64,000 bases of DNA. Origin: Psoroptes ovis (lineage: Eukaryota; Arthropoda; Arachnida; Sarcoptiformes; Psoroptidae). Made by a program: the position numbers and the translations under genes. Shown one piece after another: positions 50,698-63,479 of this stretch. The DNA is taken from contig PQWQ01000039.1 in assembly GCA_002943765.1 (NCBI GenBank), positions 124,001 through 188,000 of the forward strand, written 5' to 3'. Within the stretch, counting starts at the first letter, position 1. Each line of letters opens with the position of its first letter. The notes beneath the pieces were generated by a model. The model had not been told where the DNA came from and did not search any database. It saw only the letters and a list, made by a program, of their open reading frames with translations.

Positions 50698-50780
50698 TTA
50701 GTTTGTCCGAAAAGTTTTTGCCGATTTTTTCAATTATTTTCTATGATATAACCCTGGCGAAAACTTTCCGGACAACCTAA
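50698..50780 (+). mobile_element. Palindromic MITE, subfamily A
   Basis: TTAGTTTGTCCGAAAAGTTT faces AACTTTCCGGACAACCTAA. The centre CAATTATTTTCTATGATATA groups it with 34915 and 52401. Confidence 0.89.
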
Positions 50781-51201
50781 TATATTTTTTTGTTGTTGTT
50801 GTAATATCATCACCAACATCAACAACGACAACAACAAAAACAGAATTGAAAATATAAAAAAATAATGAAAACATCGAAATTAAATTAATGTAATAATTAT
50901 AATTTCTATGAAGAAAGGGGGATAATCTTTATGGTAATAATCATCATCGCCATAGCCATCAAGAGCATCATCATCATCGACAATGACAATGTCTAATCAT
51001 CACCATTTTACTCAATGGGATTTGTTGCTTGCTTCGTATATCTGCTTTGCATCAATATTTCTCTCTGTAAATATTCAAATACAGCCAAAGATTATGGATA
51101 AAAATTAAGGAAAAATTTGCATACAAAAAACAGCCAAAATAATAATAATTATTAATCAACATTTTTATAATGGAAAAAATGGAAATAAATATTAAAAATT
51201 A

Positions 51202-51281
51202 TTAGGTTGTCCGAAAAGTTTTTGCCGATTATATCGTAGAGAATCATGAGAAAATCGGCAAGAACTTATCGGACAACCTAA
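51202..51281 (-). mobile_element. Palindromic MITE, subfamily A
   Basis: 80 bp with TA at 51200-51201 and 51282-51283 and a nearly perfect stem. It is followed after 7 bp by a run of about 19 A. Confidence 0.93.
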
Positions 51282-51681
51282 TATTTCAAAAAAAAAAAAA
51301 AAAAAATAAAATAAAATACAAGTGTTATAATTAGTTATTGTCTTTCATTATCATCATTATTATTATAATCATTATTATCGATTGTGTAAATTTGTTTGTT
51401 AACGATCTTAATAAAATGAAAATGGAATAATGGAAATTAATGGATCTAAAATATATGAATATAAGTCTGTTTGAATAATCAAAATAATGATGAACTTCGA
51501 AAGCATCATCTTAATATTCAAAGACAAACATTTCAAAGACAAACTTTGAGATAAACTTTTTGAAACTAAGCAAAATAAAACAAATAAACAAATGAATAGA
51601 AAAAAAATATCTACGAATATTAAAAGGTTGATATGATGAAACAATGTAAGAGGATGAACGAGTAAACAAACTGATGCTTAA

Positions 51682-51712
51682 GATGCTGATGATGATGATC
51701 ATCATCAGCATC
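51682..51712. repeat. 31-bp palindrome from GAT/ATC repeats
   Basis: GATGCTGATGATGAT and its complement flank a single base. It probably arose where (GAT)n meets (ATC)n. Confidence 0.75.
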
Positions 51713-51888
51713 ATCGACAACAACATCTTCACTGTTATCTTCATCGCTGATGTTCCAAGATTATACTTTTTTCCATTTGCTTCATGTGCTCTTATTATTA
51801 TTATTATTATCATTATCATTTGTTCCATTGTTGTAATTTGTCGATGTTATTTTCATTTTAAGATTTTTCATTTCTTAAATATAAAATA

Positions 51889-51971
51889 TTAGGTTGTCCG
51901 AAAAGTTTTCGCCAGGTTAAATCGTAGAAAATGATTGGAAAAATCGGCCGAAAACTTTTCGGACAACCTAA
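51889..51971 (-). mobile_element. Palindromic MITE, subfamily A
   Basis: TTAGGTTGTCCGAAAAGTTT faces AAACTTTTCGGACAACCTAA: 20 complementary terminal bases. The inner arms carry small insertions. Confidence 0.92.
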
Positions 51972-52105
51972 TATATAAAATTTGTATGTATGTTTGAAAA
52001 ATGGAGAAATATAATATTTGATATTCATTCATTATTATTATTGTAATACACGTGCATACATATAAGCGTTATTATTATTTTTAAAAATGAAAATTTTTTA
52101 GTCTA

Positions 52106-52133
52106 AAATAATAATAATAATAATAATAATAAT
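52106..52133. repeat. (AAT)n microsatellite
   Basis: Uninterrupted AAT units; one of many AAT/ATT tracts in the window. Confidence 0.95.
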
Positions 52134-52400
52134 GACGACAACGAACAGGATTAGAACCTTGAAACTATCTGTTTGGAAATCTTTTTTTTTTTTTTTTCAT
52201 TTTCCAAAATGTTTCATCCTCTTCCAAAACTATCTAAATCATCATCATCCTTGTATAATAGTTTTATTATTACATAACTTTAAATAATAATTTCAAATAT
52301 AACTTTGTCTATTTGATTTGAAACAAACAAACGCAAAGAAAATTTCAAGAAATTGAACCATAAAAAATGAATTTTAAGAAAAATTCAAAGAAAATAATTA

Positions 52401-52481
52401 TTAGGTTGTCCAAAAAGTTTTCGGCCGATTTTTCAATTATTTTCTACGATATAACCGACAAAAACTTTCCGGACAACCTTA
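52401..52481 (+). mobile_element. Palindromic MITE, subfamily A
   Basis: TTAGGTTGTCCAAAAAGTTT faces AACTTTCCGGACAACCTTA. The centre is CAATTATTTTCTACGATATA. Confidence 0.88.
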
Positions 52482-53299
52482 TAATTTCAAAAAAATATCA
52501 TCACCTTGTCGAAGGTTTTGATTTTAAATTTTCAAATTTTACTCAAAAAAAAAAAAAAAAAAAATCTAAATCAGATGATCAATCATCGAAAAAATCGTAA
52601 TCAGTTGATATTTGACGATGATGATAATAATAACCATGATAATAATGTAAGACAATACGGCTAAAATTTCCATTTTTTCCCAATTGACAATTGACAATTG
52701 TGTAATCAATGTTTTTACAGGGAAAATGTAAAAAGGATTATTTCTTCTCCTCAAAACTTCAATACAAATAAATGTCAAATGAATTGAATTAATTTGAAAA
52801 ATTTGAATCGTTTTTTCCCTTATTTTTCAATTCATTGATTTCAAAGCTTATATTTCAACGTGTTTTCAATGTGTTATTTTGAGTTGTTGAATTGTGATAT
52901 TTTTGAATTATTATTATTTTTTGAAAATTTAAAATTGAAATTTTCAAAAATTTCAAATTAACAATCAACAACAATCGAACGTAGCAAATTACCATATGAT
53001 TTTCTTCAATGATTTCTCAATCAATCAATCAATCACTCAAAAAGGATGAAATAATTTTTTTTTCTTCTCAGATTCATAATTAATATTTCAACTATAGTCT
53101 TGATTTGCGATTTCATCAATCGATTTGAATTGTTTTTTTTTTGTGGATTTGTAATTAACCAATAAAAAAGACTTTGATGGCCATATTAATTCAAATTTTT
53201 GAAATAAAATGAACGAATGATTGGCTTTCGAAAAAATTTCGAAAAAATCTTGAGACATTTCTACAAATATACTTTTTTGAAAATATAAAATTGGTTTTA

Positions 53300-53380
53300 T
53301 TAAGCTGTCCTGAAAGTTTTTGCCAATTTACGAGATTTAAAAACAACTGAAAATCAGCAAAAACTTTTCGGACAACCTCA
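53300..53380 (-). mobile_element. Palindromic MITE, subfamily A (variant centre)
   Basis: TTAAGCTGTCCTGAAAGTTT faces AACTTTTCGGACAACCTCA. The centre TTTAAAAACAACTGAAAATC resembles the copy at 6118. Confidence 0.85.
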
Positions 53381-55055
53381 AATTTATTTTACTCCATTAT
53401 TATTATTATTATTAATATTTGTCTTAATGACACAATAATAAATAAATAATAATAATAATCATAATAATAACAGTAAAAAATGATGATTATTATTTATGTG
53501 TGTGTTTTGATTTCAAAATGCACAATTTTTGCCTTAAATTATTATTTCAAGGTATTTTCCAGGTAAAATTTCATAGTTTTTTTTTTTTGAAAAAAAACAA
53601 TTAATGATATTTCATTATTTTTGCATAGGAATTATCACAAATCCGATAGAAGATGAATGAATTAATTTCAACATTAATTTGTTGACAATGATGATGATAA
53701 TAATGGCATCAGCAACGGCAGCAATTAAAAGATGGCAATACAGTTAACGTGGAAATTGTTAATCGTTGTCGATGTTAATGATGATGATGATGATGATAAT
53801 AATAACAATGAATACCATTGTTTGTTTGTAGTTTGCTTTTATTGTTTGAAATCATTTTGCTTTGAACATCATTTATTTGTTCATTTTTAAATGTTGAAAA
53901 TTGTCACAAAACATTTTAAATTTAAAAAAAAATAATAATGGAAACAATAATAATAATTACAATTATTGCCAATTGTCACACCTATTTTTAGTGAAATTCT
54001 TTGAAATTTAAAAGAATATTTTTGAATAATAATCATTTTCCATCAGTATTTATCATTATTCATACGAAAATTTGATCATATTCATGATGATTCATGATGA
54101 TCATGATGATAATGACAACAACGACAACAATGATGATGATCTAATACAATCTACCTTGACCTGTAAAATATTGTTTTTTCAATTTTTTTTATTTGAAATA
54201 AAATGATTATAACTAATGTCAATAATAATTATTGAATATTGAATCATTGATTTGATTAGAAATATTTGATTTAAAATATGAAGAAATAATGAATGGAACA
54301 AACAAATAATAATAATAATAATAATCTAGGCCAGCTATGATTGTAATTAATCAAAAAAAAAAATTTCTATTAGAAATCAAAGATTAAGATGAAATAACAA
54401 TATTTCACCATAATCACAGTAATTATGGCTAATTAATCAATCAATCAATTAAAAATTTTCAAATTATTCAATCAAATAATCGATTGAATTGATCAAATTG
54501 TGAAAAATTTTTGCATAAAAATAATAATTCGCCACAAAAATATCGCAGGCAAACATAGAAATATAATCGAAATCAATGATCATAATCGAAATCAATGATC
54601 AATTTGAATCAACAGGTGTCTGTGTGTGTGTGTCTGTTGATGTATCAACATGCAATAGCAATGCATTGATGATACACAATTTAAAACAATGAACACTTCC
54701 GAAAATTGTTCGACATTTTCGTTTTTTGAAATGATGAATTCATTATTCATTTTATTTTGAACTAAAAAACATGGAAATTTATATTTATAATATATATTTT
54801 CAATATAAAATTTCAAATTGAATTGAATAAATTGAATGAATTGAAATGAAGACAACAACAACAGCAACAGCAACAGCGACAGCAAAAAAAATTAAATCAA
54901 AAAATTCAAAAAAAAAAAAAAATATTTCAAAAACAATAGATTCATAACTATAACCTTGAATACATTTTTTTTCTGATGTTTAATTGTTGTTATTATTATT
55001 ATTATTATTATTACGATGATTGCATGGCATTCGGCTAATACAAACTCAATGTGTA

Positions 55056-55104
55056 CAACAACAACAACAACATTGTTGTTGTTGTTGTTGCTGTTGTTGT
55101 TGTG
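55056..55104. repeat. Inverted (ACA)n/(TGT)n microsatellite hairpin
   Basis: A (CAA)n run passes through CATTG into (TTG)n, making a self-complementary triplet repeat able to form a long stem. Confidence 0.8.
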
Positions 55105-55314
55105 GTTTGATGATGATGATGATGATAATGATAATTTTGGTGATTAAAATTTAGAAGAAGTACAGTACAACAAACGACGATTCAATGATAATAAATATTA
55201 AATTTTTTCCAAAAACGTAAAAACGTCATCCAACGAAAAACATCGACAAAAGTGACCATTCATTCATTCATGATTATTTCCATTATTATTCTTGATTAAT
55301 TATCATTATTATTA

Positions 55315-55395
55315 TTAGATTGTCCGATAAGTTTTTGCCGATTTTCTCCCTGATTTCCTATGATATAATCGGCAAAAACTTTTCGGACAACCCAA
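55315..55395 (+). mobile_element. Palindromic MITE, subfamily A
   Basis: TTAGATTGTCCGATAAGTTT faces ACTTTTCGGACAACCCAA. The centre GATTTCCTATGATATAATCG is close to the common form. Confidence 0.89.
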
Positions 55396-56135
55396 AATTT
55401 TATTTCTTGTATTTTTTTGATATAATCATATAAATTATGAATTATGATTAAATTCAATTTAATTTTTAAAATTCATTTAATTTATTTTTTCATAATAATA
55501 ATAATAGCAGCATCAACAAATAGCCTCACAACAATCACAATTAGAAAATGTAATGAAATGTTTATCATTAAAAATTATCAATTTTAGCATTGTTATTGTT
55601 ATTATTCATATTTATATACAGTATACACTGGCACACAAATTCATAATTCATAATTTGAAATTTAATTTAATTTTTTTTTTGTTTTTGTTTTATTTTAAAT
55701 TTGAAATGAAAATTTTTTTCATTCATTTTCAACTGACAATTATTATTATTATTATTATAACAATTTCATATTTAAAAGAAATCAAATTCAATGATATTTT
55801 AAATTGAAATTGAATGCGAAGACAATCACAAAATTCATTCAATTTCATTCAAAAAATTTTATTGAAAAACACGTGTTTCAGTGTCGGACACTCGAATATC
55901 ATCGAAATTACAGCCGAAATACAATTAAATGTTGAAGAGAAAAGCTGGAAAAATCAATGGAAAATAATCAAAATCAATCGAAAGATTGATTTTGAAAAAT
56001 TGATTAATCTTTTATTGTTTATGACAATTGTACAAATATCAAATGATTGAATCAAATGTAATTTTTAAATTTGAAAAAATTGAAAAAAACAATGGATAAT
56101 TGTTTCAAACAGGTAGCCCCGTGTGCTACGTACAC

Positions 56136-56242
56136 CTTTGCGTACAAAATGACAGGTTTTTTTTTTTGCTTTGCTTAGCTTCGATCCAGATTGTTTCGGC
56201 GTATTTTCCTCCAAATTGTTCCTCCATTCGTTTGCCCATTGT
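56136..56242 (-). CDS. Candidate exon, unrecognised protein
   Basis: If joined to the candidate exon at 56977-57075 in phase 2, this segment reads Gly-QWANEWRNNLEENTP, then KQSGSKLSKAKKK, then TCHFVRK, ending at AAAG|GTGTAC. The acceptor (TATGAAG) is weak. A different minus-strand frame, entered through the better acceptor ending AACATCAG at 56270, reads GSIPMKTMGKRMEEQFG and stays open until a TAG near 56128. The plus strand also shows a good acceptor (T run then GCTTAG) with an open frame. Base composition is clearly less AT-rich than the flanks. The region is a coding or conserved candidate; strand and frame are unresolved. Confidence 0.2.
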
Positions 56243-56920
56243 CTTCATAGGTATTGAACCATTATTTTGTTGAACCTGATGTTCACAAAAATTGAAATAA
56301 AAAACAAAATGACCAAATGTAATTCAAAATGTTTTCATAAAAAATTATTTGTGCACGAGTTTAATCATTGTTTTACACGTTTTTCCATTCATTCAATCGT
56401 AATAATAATGATGAATTTTAGTACGTATTTATGTGCACGCACAGGTGAAATTAGTCGTAAACAGAATAGAAATGAATTTGAAAAAATTTGAAACGAAAAA
56501 TTAAATCAAAATCAAATTAATTGTGTGTATTGGTCTGTGTATTGGTGTGTTTACACACAAAATTGTTCATGAATTTAAAACAATAAATTGTACAATTGGA
56601 ATTGAATTCGGAAAAATGGTTTATTTCGTGATTAAAAATATTCGCGCCATGAATGCATACATTATTCATACATGATTTGGTTTGTCGTTGTCATCATCAT
56701 TGTCGTTTGATAATGATAAACGTTTGTCATTGAAGTGATTCGCTATGCGAACCAAAAATGAAAATTTCAAAATCGAAATCATCATCATCATCATCATCGA
56801 AATCGATTATTATTGTCATTATTATCATTCGTTATTACAAAATTATCAATTGTTTTCAACCATTTTTCAATTGTAATAATAAATTATGATTTATTCACAC
56901 ACTAATTAGCCTTGATTTTC

Positions 56921-56946
<26 letters not shown>
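56921..56946. repeat. Poly-A tract (26 A)
   Basis: It lies about 30 bp beyond the donor of the candidate exon at 56977-57075. Read on the minus strand it is a T run inside the putative intron. Confidence 0.95.
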
Positions 56947-56954
<8 letters not shown>

Positions 56955-56976
56955 TCATCATTTCAAATCAATTTAC

Positions 56977-57075
56977 CCTTGTTTTATTTCTTGTTGAATG
57001 CAACGAGCAATTTCTTCCATACGTTGTACGTATCCAATACGTGTAAAATGACTAAGTAATACGTGCAAATGAGGG
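56977..57075 (-). CDS. Candidate exon, unrecognised protein
   Basis: This 99-bp minus-strand segment lies between a strong acceptor (a run of T followed by TCAAG) and a donor (CAAGG|GTAAAT). One frame is fully open and gives 32 complete codons, entering in phase 2 and exiting in phase 2. Its composition is more protein-like than its surroundings, with HVLLSHFTRIGYVQ followed by RMEEIARCIQQEIK, which could form an amphipathic helix. I do not recognise a family. The opposite strand also has an open frame of similar length, so the strand is not certain. It could be an upstream exon of the knirps-family gene or part of an unrelated gene. Confidence 0.25.
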
Positions 57076-57121
57076 CTTGAAAAAAAAAATCAATGGATCG
57101 AAACACATTGATTCATGTTGA

Positions 57122-57292
57122 AATCAGTGGCTGTTGTCTGATGCAGTTGGTTCTTGGATCTCTCAGGCGGATGTATTTTCTCATGACTTTTTCAGTCAAA
57201 CTGAAATTTGGTTTTTTTGGTCCGTTGAATCATTTGCAAACGTTGTTTCCAACGATAATCTGGAATCACCGGAACGAATATCATCATCTTAG
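57122..57292 (+). other. Open segment readable on both strands; possible exon
   Basis: The plus strand is open for 56 codons between TGA and TAG, without an ATG start, and reads for example WISQADVFSHDFFSQTEIW. On the minus strand the same interval gives DDDIRSGDSRLSLETTFAND and, after a possible TTTCAG acceptor, SLTEKVMRKYIRLRDPRTNC. Composition is less AT-biased than average. I recognise no family and cannot choose a strand. Confidence 0.15.
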
Positions 57293-58019
57293 ATACGTTT
57301 GACTAATGTAATTTATTATTATTCCATATTAATCCATCTCATTATAATAATCAATGAAGCGATAATGATAATTGGTGGAAATCTTTCATTTTCTTTTGAA
57401 TCTTGGTCATTATCTTAAATAACAACACACATCAATGCTTTGAAAATGACCGTTGGAATCTTTGAAAAAAACAAAAAACACGATGGGAAACGTTGGGGCC
57501 TTGTTGCGTTGCGTGTGCACGTGTATTTTTCGATGAATATTCATTCCCAGTGTGTCGGTTGATCCATGGTCAAAACACAGGTGAATTCTTATGAATGAAT
57601 ATTTGCGTGTTAAGATTTTCGAATGTTTTTAATTCATTTCATTTTTTTCGGTTGATATTGTAATAATCATAATAATAATATGTGAATTCGTATTTTATGA
57701 ATGAAATTAAATTATATTATATTTTCCTTTGATCATTGTCCATGATAATAATTATTATGACGATCATCATCATCATCATCATTTTACCTTTTTATTTGAT
57801 TAATACACATAATGATTACGTGCTTTGTTTCATTTCACATTCATTCATTTATTTTACAAAATAAATGAATTTCTTCAATCATTAAATCGTTATCATTGTT
57901 TCAATCATTACCATCATCATTGACAGTGTCCTAGGGTTCCAGATGCTTGTGAAAAATTTGTTTTATTTGAAAAACAAAAAAAATTTCAAAAAATAAACGT
58001 ATTTTCTAAGGTACTGGTG

Positions 58020-58136
58020 TTACAGCACTTGCAAATGCTCAAATGCCAATGTTCCATTTGCCAGTTTGCCAGTTTGGCAACATTTTGAACACAAATTTTC
58101 ACAACGGACATTTGGATAATTTGCACCAGTACTTTT
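58020..58136 (-). other. Possible short cysteine-rich coding segment
   Basis: On the minus strand a frame preceded by ATCAAAAG reads GANYPNVRCENLCSKCCQTG and then KLANGTLAFEHLQVL before a TAA. The spacing C-X3-C-X2-CC is suggestive of a metal site, but the segment is short and matches no family I know. The underlying DNA contains small direct duplications (GCCAGTTTGCCAGTTTGG), so a chance open frame is quite possible. Confidence 0.12.
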
Positions 58137-58218
58137 GATGATTTGCTTTGATTTTCTCCCTGTATCTCTCCTCTCTCTGTGTATGTACAGCTTGATTTCA
58201 AACAATTTCAAATAATAT

Positions 58219-58299
58219 ATGGGTTGTCCAATAAGTTCTTGCCGTTTTTTAAATTTTTTTTTCATTCGAAAAACGGCAAGAACTTATTGGACAACCTAA
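58219..58299 (+). mobile_element. Palindromic MITE, subfamily B
   Basis: TGGGTTGTCCAATAAGTTCT faces AGAACTTATTGGACAACCTA. The same base change is present in both arms relative to the other B copies (CCAATAAG), so the hairpin stays paired. Confidence 0.9.
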
Positions 58300-61200
58300 T
58301 ATTTCCACCTCTTCTTTGAAACATTTGAATTTCATTATCATTCATTCGTTTATTTCTTATTCATTCATTCATTCGCTTTTCCTTTTGATAAATTAACTTT
58401 ATCATAATTGATAATATCTCTCGTTGATGATGATTACGATGATAATAATAATTACCAGGATGATGATGATCATCATCATCATCATTTGTTGGATTTTGTT
58501 ATAATTTTTTCAACGCAAAAAGATGAAAAATTTAAATAAATTTTTAATAAAATTGTCAAACAAACAAACAAGCAAGAAGTAATCTTTGCTATTTGTATCA
58601 TCATCATCCGTTTCTTTTTCGTTGAAATATGTTTGTTTACTTATGAAATTTAAATAAATAAATAAATAAAAATGATGAATTTATCTTTATTTCAATGTTT
58701 TTAAGGTGCATCAAAATTGATATATTCGTTGAAAATGGTGACAATTTTTTTGGGAAAAATTATTTTCCTTAAATTAATTAACACAATAGCGGAATGAAGA
58801 TGGAAAATATGAAAATATTTGCCCAACAAAAGACCATTTTAGAGCAAAAATAACAGTTCAGTGAATAATGGAAATAGCCCTAAAATCATCTTTAAAGTTT
58901 TAAATATTTTAAATATTTGGCCGAAATGAAAAGATCTAAATAGATTAAAAAAAATTTAAAATTAAATCTAAATTTAAAAATTATCTCTTGTCATTGTCAC
59001 AATTGAGAATAAAGTTGTTGATTTAAAAACAACTTTATTTTTAATTTTTTTTTTTTTTCGAAAAGAAATATTTCAAATGAAATATTTTCAAATGATAATT
59101 AGAATAGAAATAGTGATAGCAGTGTACTTCATAGATGTTTTCTAATTAAACCATTTTTTTTAAATTTCTGTTCGTCAAATGAATGTTGACAATGCTTACA
59201 TGCTGCCTCCTTGTTGTTTTGTTGAATTTCATGTTCTCAAGTATTATTTATCGTGAAATTAATAATGATAATAATTATATCAGAAAAAAACCTTTAATCA
59301 ACAAAAGTAAAATAATCAAAGAATGGAAAGAATTCGTAGAAAATATAAATAAATTAAACAAATGCACAAAGGTAATGATAATAATCATTTTAAATTAACA
59401 TTTGTCTTTATAAATCAAGACACTGCAGCAATTTCAACAGAAAAATACCTGCCATTTGAAATGACTATTCAATTCTGGTTCGTAAATGATTTTGAACTGA
59501 TTGAACAGGATTGAATTGATTTAAATCGATCACATACAAGCTAAAATATACACGATTTGAATCGATTAAATCCGAATTCAATTAAATCGAAATTCAATCG
59601 TTGTTTGTTTCGATTCAATAAATGATTGATTGAACAGTTTTGGATATATATATTTTGTTACAAACAAACAAACAAATGCTTTCATTAAATTTTATTATAT
59701 TTTTCTTTCTTTCTTCCGTAGCCAAAAACATTATTAATTATTTTGAAATTATAATGTGATGACAAATTGTAAATTCTAATTGTTTGTTGTACCAGCAACA
59801 ATTATTATTGTATTATAAATGAATAGATACAAATATTAATACACATTGATAGAGCAATAAAAACAAAAAAGAACAAATAGTTACAATTTTATTTCATTAC
59901 TTTATTTTATTGCGATCGATTTCAATGTCAAATATAAAAAAATTTTGTAAAATGTTAATGTAGAAAAGAAAGCAGCAATAATGAAATATCAAACAAACGA
60001 TAAATGAAAAAAAAATTGGATTTAAAATGAAAAAATTTGTATCACGAAAAAAACACGTGTAAATAAATTGAGAACAACTGCAGCGATAAACACAGATTCA
60101 ATACATTCAATCATTATTATTTGATCGATTGAAAATGAATATCGATTGTGATGATGATCAAGCATCATCTTAATGAAATTCGGATGAATGCAATATACTA
60201 ATTTCACTCGATATAATTATGAACGAAGAATAAAAAAACGAAACGAAATCAATGAATATATTCTTGATTGCATTAATTTTAAAATAATTAGTGTAAATAC
60301 AATAATAATAGTAATAATATCATCGATATCACTAATAATATCAATAACAATTAATAATATCAATCAATGAAAATAATAATTTGTAGCAAAAGCAAAATAA
60401 AATAAACCTTGTAATGTCAAAAATGGATAGATTTGGTCATTTTGTGTGTGTGCGTGTGTGTGTATGTTTGTATTCTATACATTAATCATTTCGAATCATT
60501 TTATTTATTTTAATTTTAATTCGTTTATTTATTTGCTTTTAATATTGTCAAACCTATTATCAATTTCCTTTATGACAAATAATGATAATAATAATAATAA
60601 AAAATGGTGGAAAAATAAAAATTTTAATTTCTTGTGTTATTTTAATTGCCTTTAAGGCATTTGTATCGTATATGCTTTGATTTCTAAAATTTTATTTGAT
60701 TTTGATTTATATTTTTTCGAACTAATTTTTTTTATTCCAACCATTTTTATTACCGTTGAATTCATGAGATTTTTTTCTTTTTTGATTCAAATTTTAAATG
60801 TTCAATGTTTTCATTTTTCTCCTGGAAATATTCATGGAAGGGTGTTGTTGTTTGACATTTTCAAAAGTTTATCCTTTTAAATTATTTTTTTGGGTTAATT
60901 TTTTGGGCTGATTATTTGGGCTGAAATTTCAGAAAATTTCCGATTCTCTGGTTAAATACGGATTCAAATGCCTGAAATATGGGGAAATTATCTCAAATTC
61001 ATCCATTTTTGATAATTAAAAAAAGCGAAAAAACGGAAATTTTCAATTATTTAAACAAAAACTATAACCACAGATGTTTTATTTTTCCTTTCTATTTAAT
61101 TAATCATATTGTGATATGATTCCAACACGCATAGATGATTAAACGATTTTATTTTATGAATTAAAAGATGATCTCTCTTTTTTCAAATATAAATCGTGTT

Positions 61201-61746
61201 GATGATGATGATGATAATTGTGTATTTCAGTTAATTAATAAAGCTATAGCTGCTGCTGCTGATGCTGCTCTGTATAATATCGAAAATTTGGCCCAATTTT
61301 TCCAAAATTTCAATTTTCAATACGGTTTTTTTCAAGCTAAATTTCATCTGTTTGAATTTGCAACTAACAAACAAACAAATAACATCAATTAATTATGTTT
61401 CAGTTTTTGTATCAAATAAAAATATATCAATATATTTCAATTAAAACAGCCAACAACGAACAAACAAACAGATGCTCTAATTAATTTGAAAATTTGTTTT
61501 TAATATTTTTGGTGTCGTTTTTTCCGAATATTACAAATATGAAATGAAAAAATGAATTAATAAATAAATGAAAAAATACACCTGGTAATTATTATTATGA
61601 TTATTATTATTTGAAATAGTTAACACAACTTTTTATCATTCAAAAATAATAATTTTTCAATTATTGTCATTGTTTGATTTGATACAATAATAATATTAAT
61701 GATGCTTCGATCATAATTTTCACATTTATTGTTTTGAAATGATATA

Positions 61747-61826
61747 TTAGGTTGTCCGATAAGTTCTTGCCGATTTTTTCATGATTCCCTACGATATAAT
61801 CGGCAAAAACTTTTCGGACAACTTCA
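61747..61826 (+). mobile_element. Palindromic MITE, subfamily A
   Basis: 80 bp. TTAGGTTGTCCGATAAGTTC faces ACTTTTCGGACAACTTCA. The centre CCCTACGATATAATCGG is typical. Confidence 0.89.
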
Positions 61827-63479
61827 TATTTACCATCAATTGAATTCAACTTATTGAATAATAATGATTATGAAGATCTAATTCTAAAATCAATTAGAAA
61901 ATAAGCATTTCAAAGCATCTTTAATATTTCAAAGGTTCATCTTCATCATCTTCATTAGTTTTTCGATCAATTAAAATTAGGTCAATTCATTATTCGCTTT
62001 GAATAATAATAATTATCATCAACATTTTACATTGATCATCATCAATGGAACAAGATGAGAAAACATTTTATTATTTCAATTTGAAAATTAGAAAAAAATT
62101 GAAGAAATTGAATCGAATTAAATTAAATTAAAATTTACCACACACACTCACATGTATGTGAGCACATTTAGCTCAAAAAAAAACATAAATTGATTGATTA
62201 AGGATGTTTAATTATTATTATTATTATTTCAAATCATATAATCTCTCAAGTCAAATGTGTTTCGAACACGATCATCATCATCAACATCAACATCAACATT
62301 ATTATTGCGATCATCATCATTTGCTTGAAATTAGTTGAAATCATAAATGAAATTAATTGGAAAAAACATCCATTTCATTCGAATATACATACATGCATTC
62401 ACACACACAAATAATAATAATTAAAAGTATTTTAAAATCCAATTAATTGATTTATTCACTTGAAATTGTTTTGATTTAATTTTTGTGATTTGAATTTTCT
62501 CTTATCAATATTATATATATTCAACATAATCAATATCTCAAATACATGCATATGCATATGTTTCGTTATATTAATTAATTGTTTCGAATCGTGAAAAATT
62601 ATGGAAATATATAAATAAATAAATTGATTCATCATTGTTTTTTTTCAATAATTCATCGAAAATCATCCATTTTTTCTGATTTTGAAAAAGATCGATCAAT
62701 AAGAGTCTATGGAACATTTGAGTTTCAATTTCAGTTTGAATTCAATCATTCTATATCTATAAACAATAATTTGGCACGTCAATTTTCAAAAAACATTGAC
62801 ACCTGTTGAATTAAAGGAGGAAAAAATGAAACTTTTTTTTTAATGTTTAATTATTGATCGGTTATTTTTAAATGTAAATGAATGAATCCAATAGAAATGT
62901 TTTGGTCAAGATTTTCAATGTCCAATTTGTTCAATTTTGATTATTTTTTTTTCCAAAAATTGAATAAATTGAATTTTGCTTGTGTTTGTCCGATTCATTT
63001 GCCAAATATATGTGACGATATTCATGTAAATATTCATATAAATAAATCAATTCATTTGTCATTTATTCATTTATTATTATTTTTTGTTCAAAAAGAAATT
63101 CTTTTCAAATTTGACACAAAACGATCTCACACACTAATAAAATTGTAATTTGTCATTTTGCATGTTTTGCTTTTCTTTCTAAATCAAATCAAATGACAAA
63201 TGACAAACACAAAAAAAATCAAATTAATTTCAAAAAATCAATTAATTTAATTTTAAATTAAAGATTTGAAAAATTAAAGATTTTCAAATTTTATTTATTT
63301 CGATTTTTTTTTTTTTTTTTTTTTGCTGGATTCAATCAATCAAAGCCTTTGTATTATTTAGTATTTTGAACAAATTTTGTGTTTTGAACTGATATGTGTT
63401 CAAATACATCCAAACACACACACACACACATACAAACATTATTGCATTTCACACTGATCAAAAACTATTTTCGAAAGTA

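Noticed and set aside
51511..51892. Overlapping ORFs on both strands with long Ile runs
   Set aside because: Built on ATT/AAT and GAT repeats; the frame is an artefact of the microsatellite.
54592..54885. 97-residue minus-strand ORF starting with a Leu run resembling a signal peptide
   Set aside because: The Leu run is a (CAA/CAG)n microsatellite read in antisense, and the rest is AT-rich chance sequence.
62814..62828. AAAGGAGG before an ATG, resembling a bacterial ribosome binding site
   Set aside because: The genome is eukaryotic and the following frame is closed almost at once by poly-T sequence.
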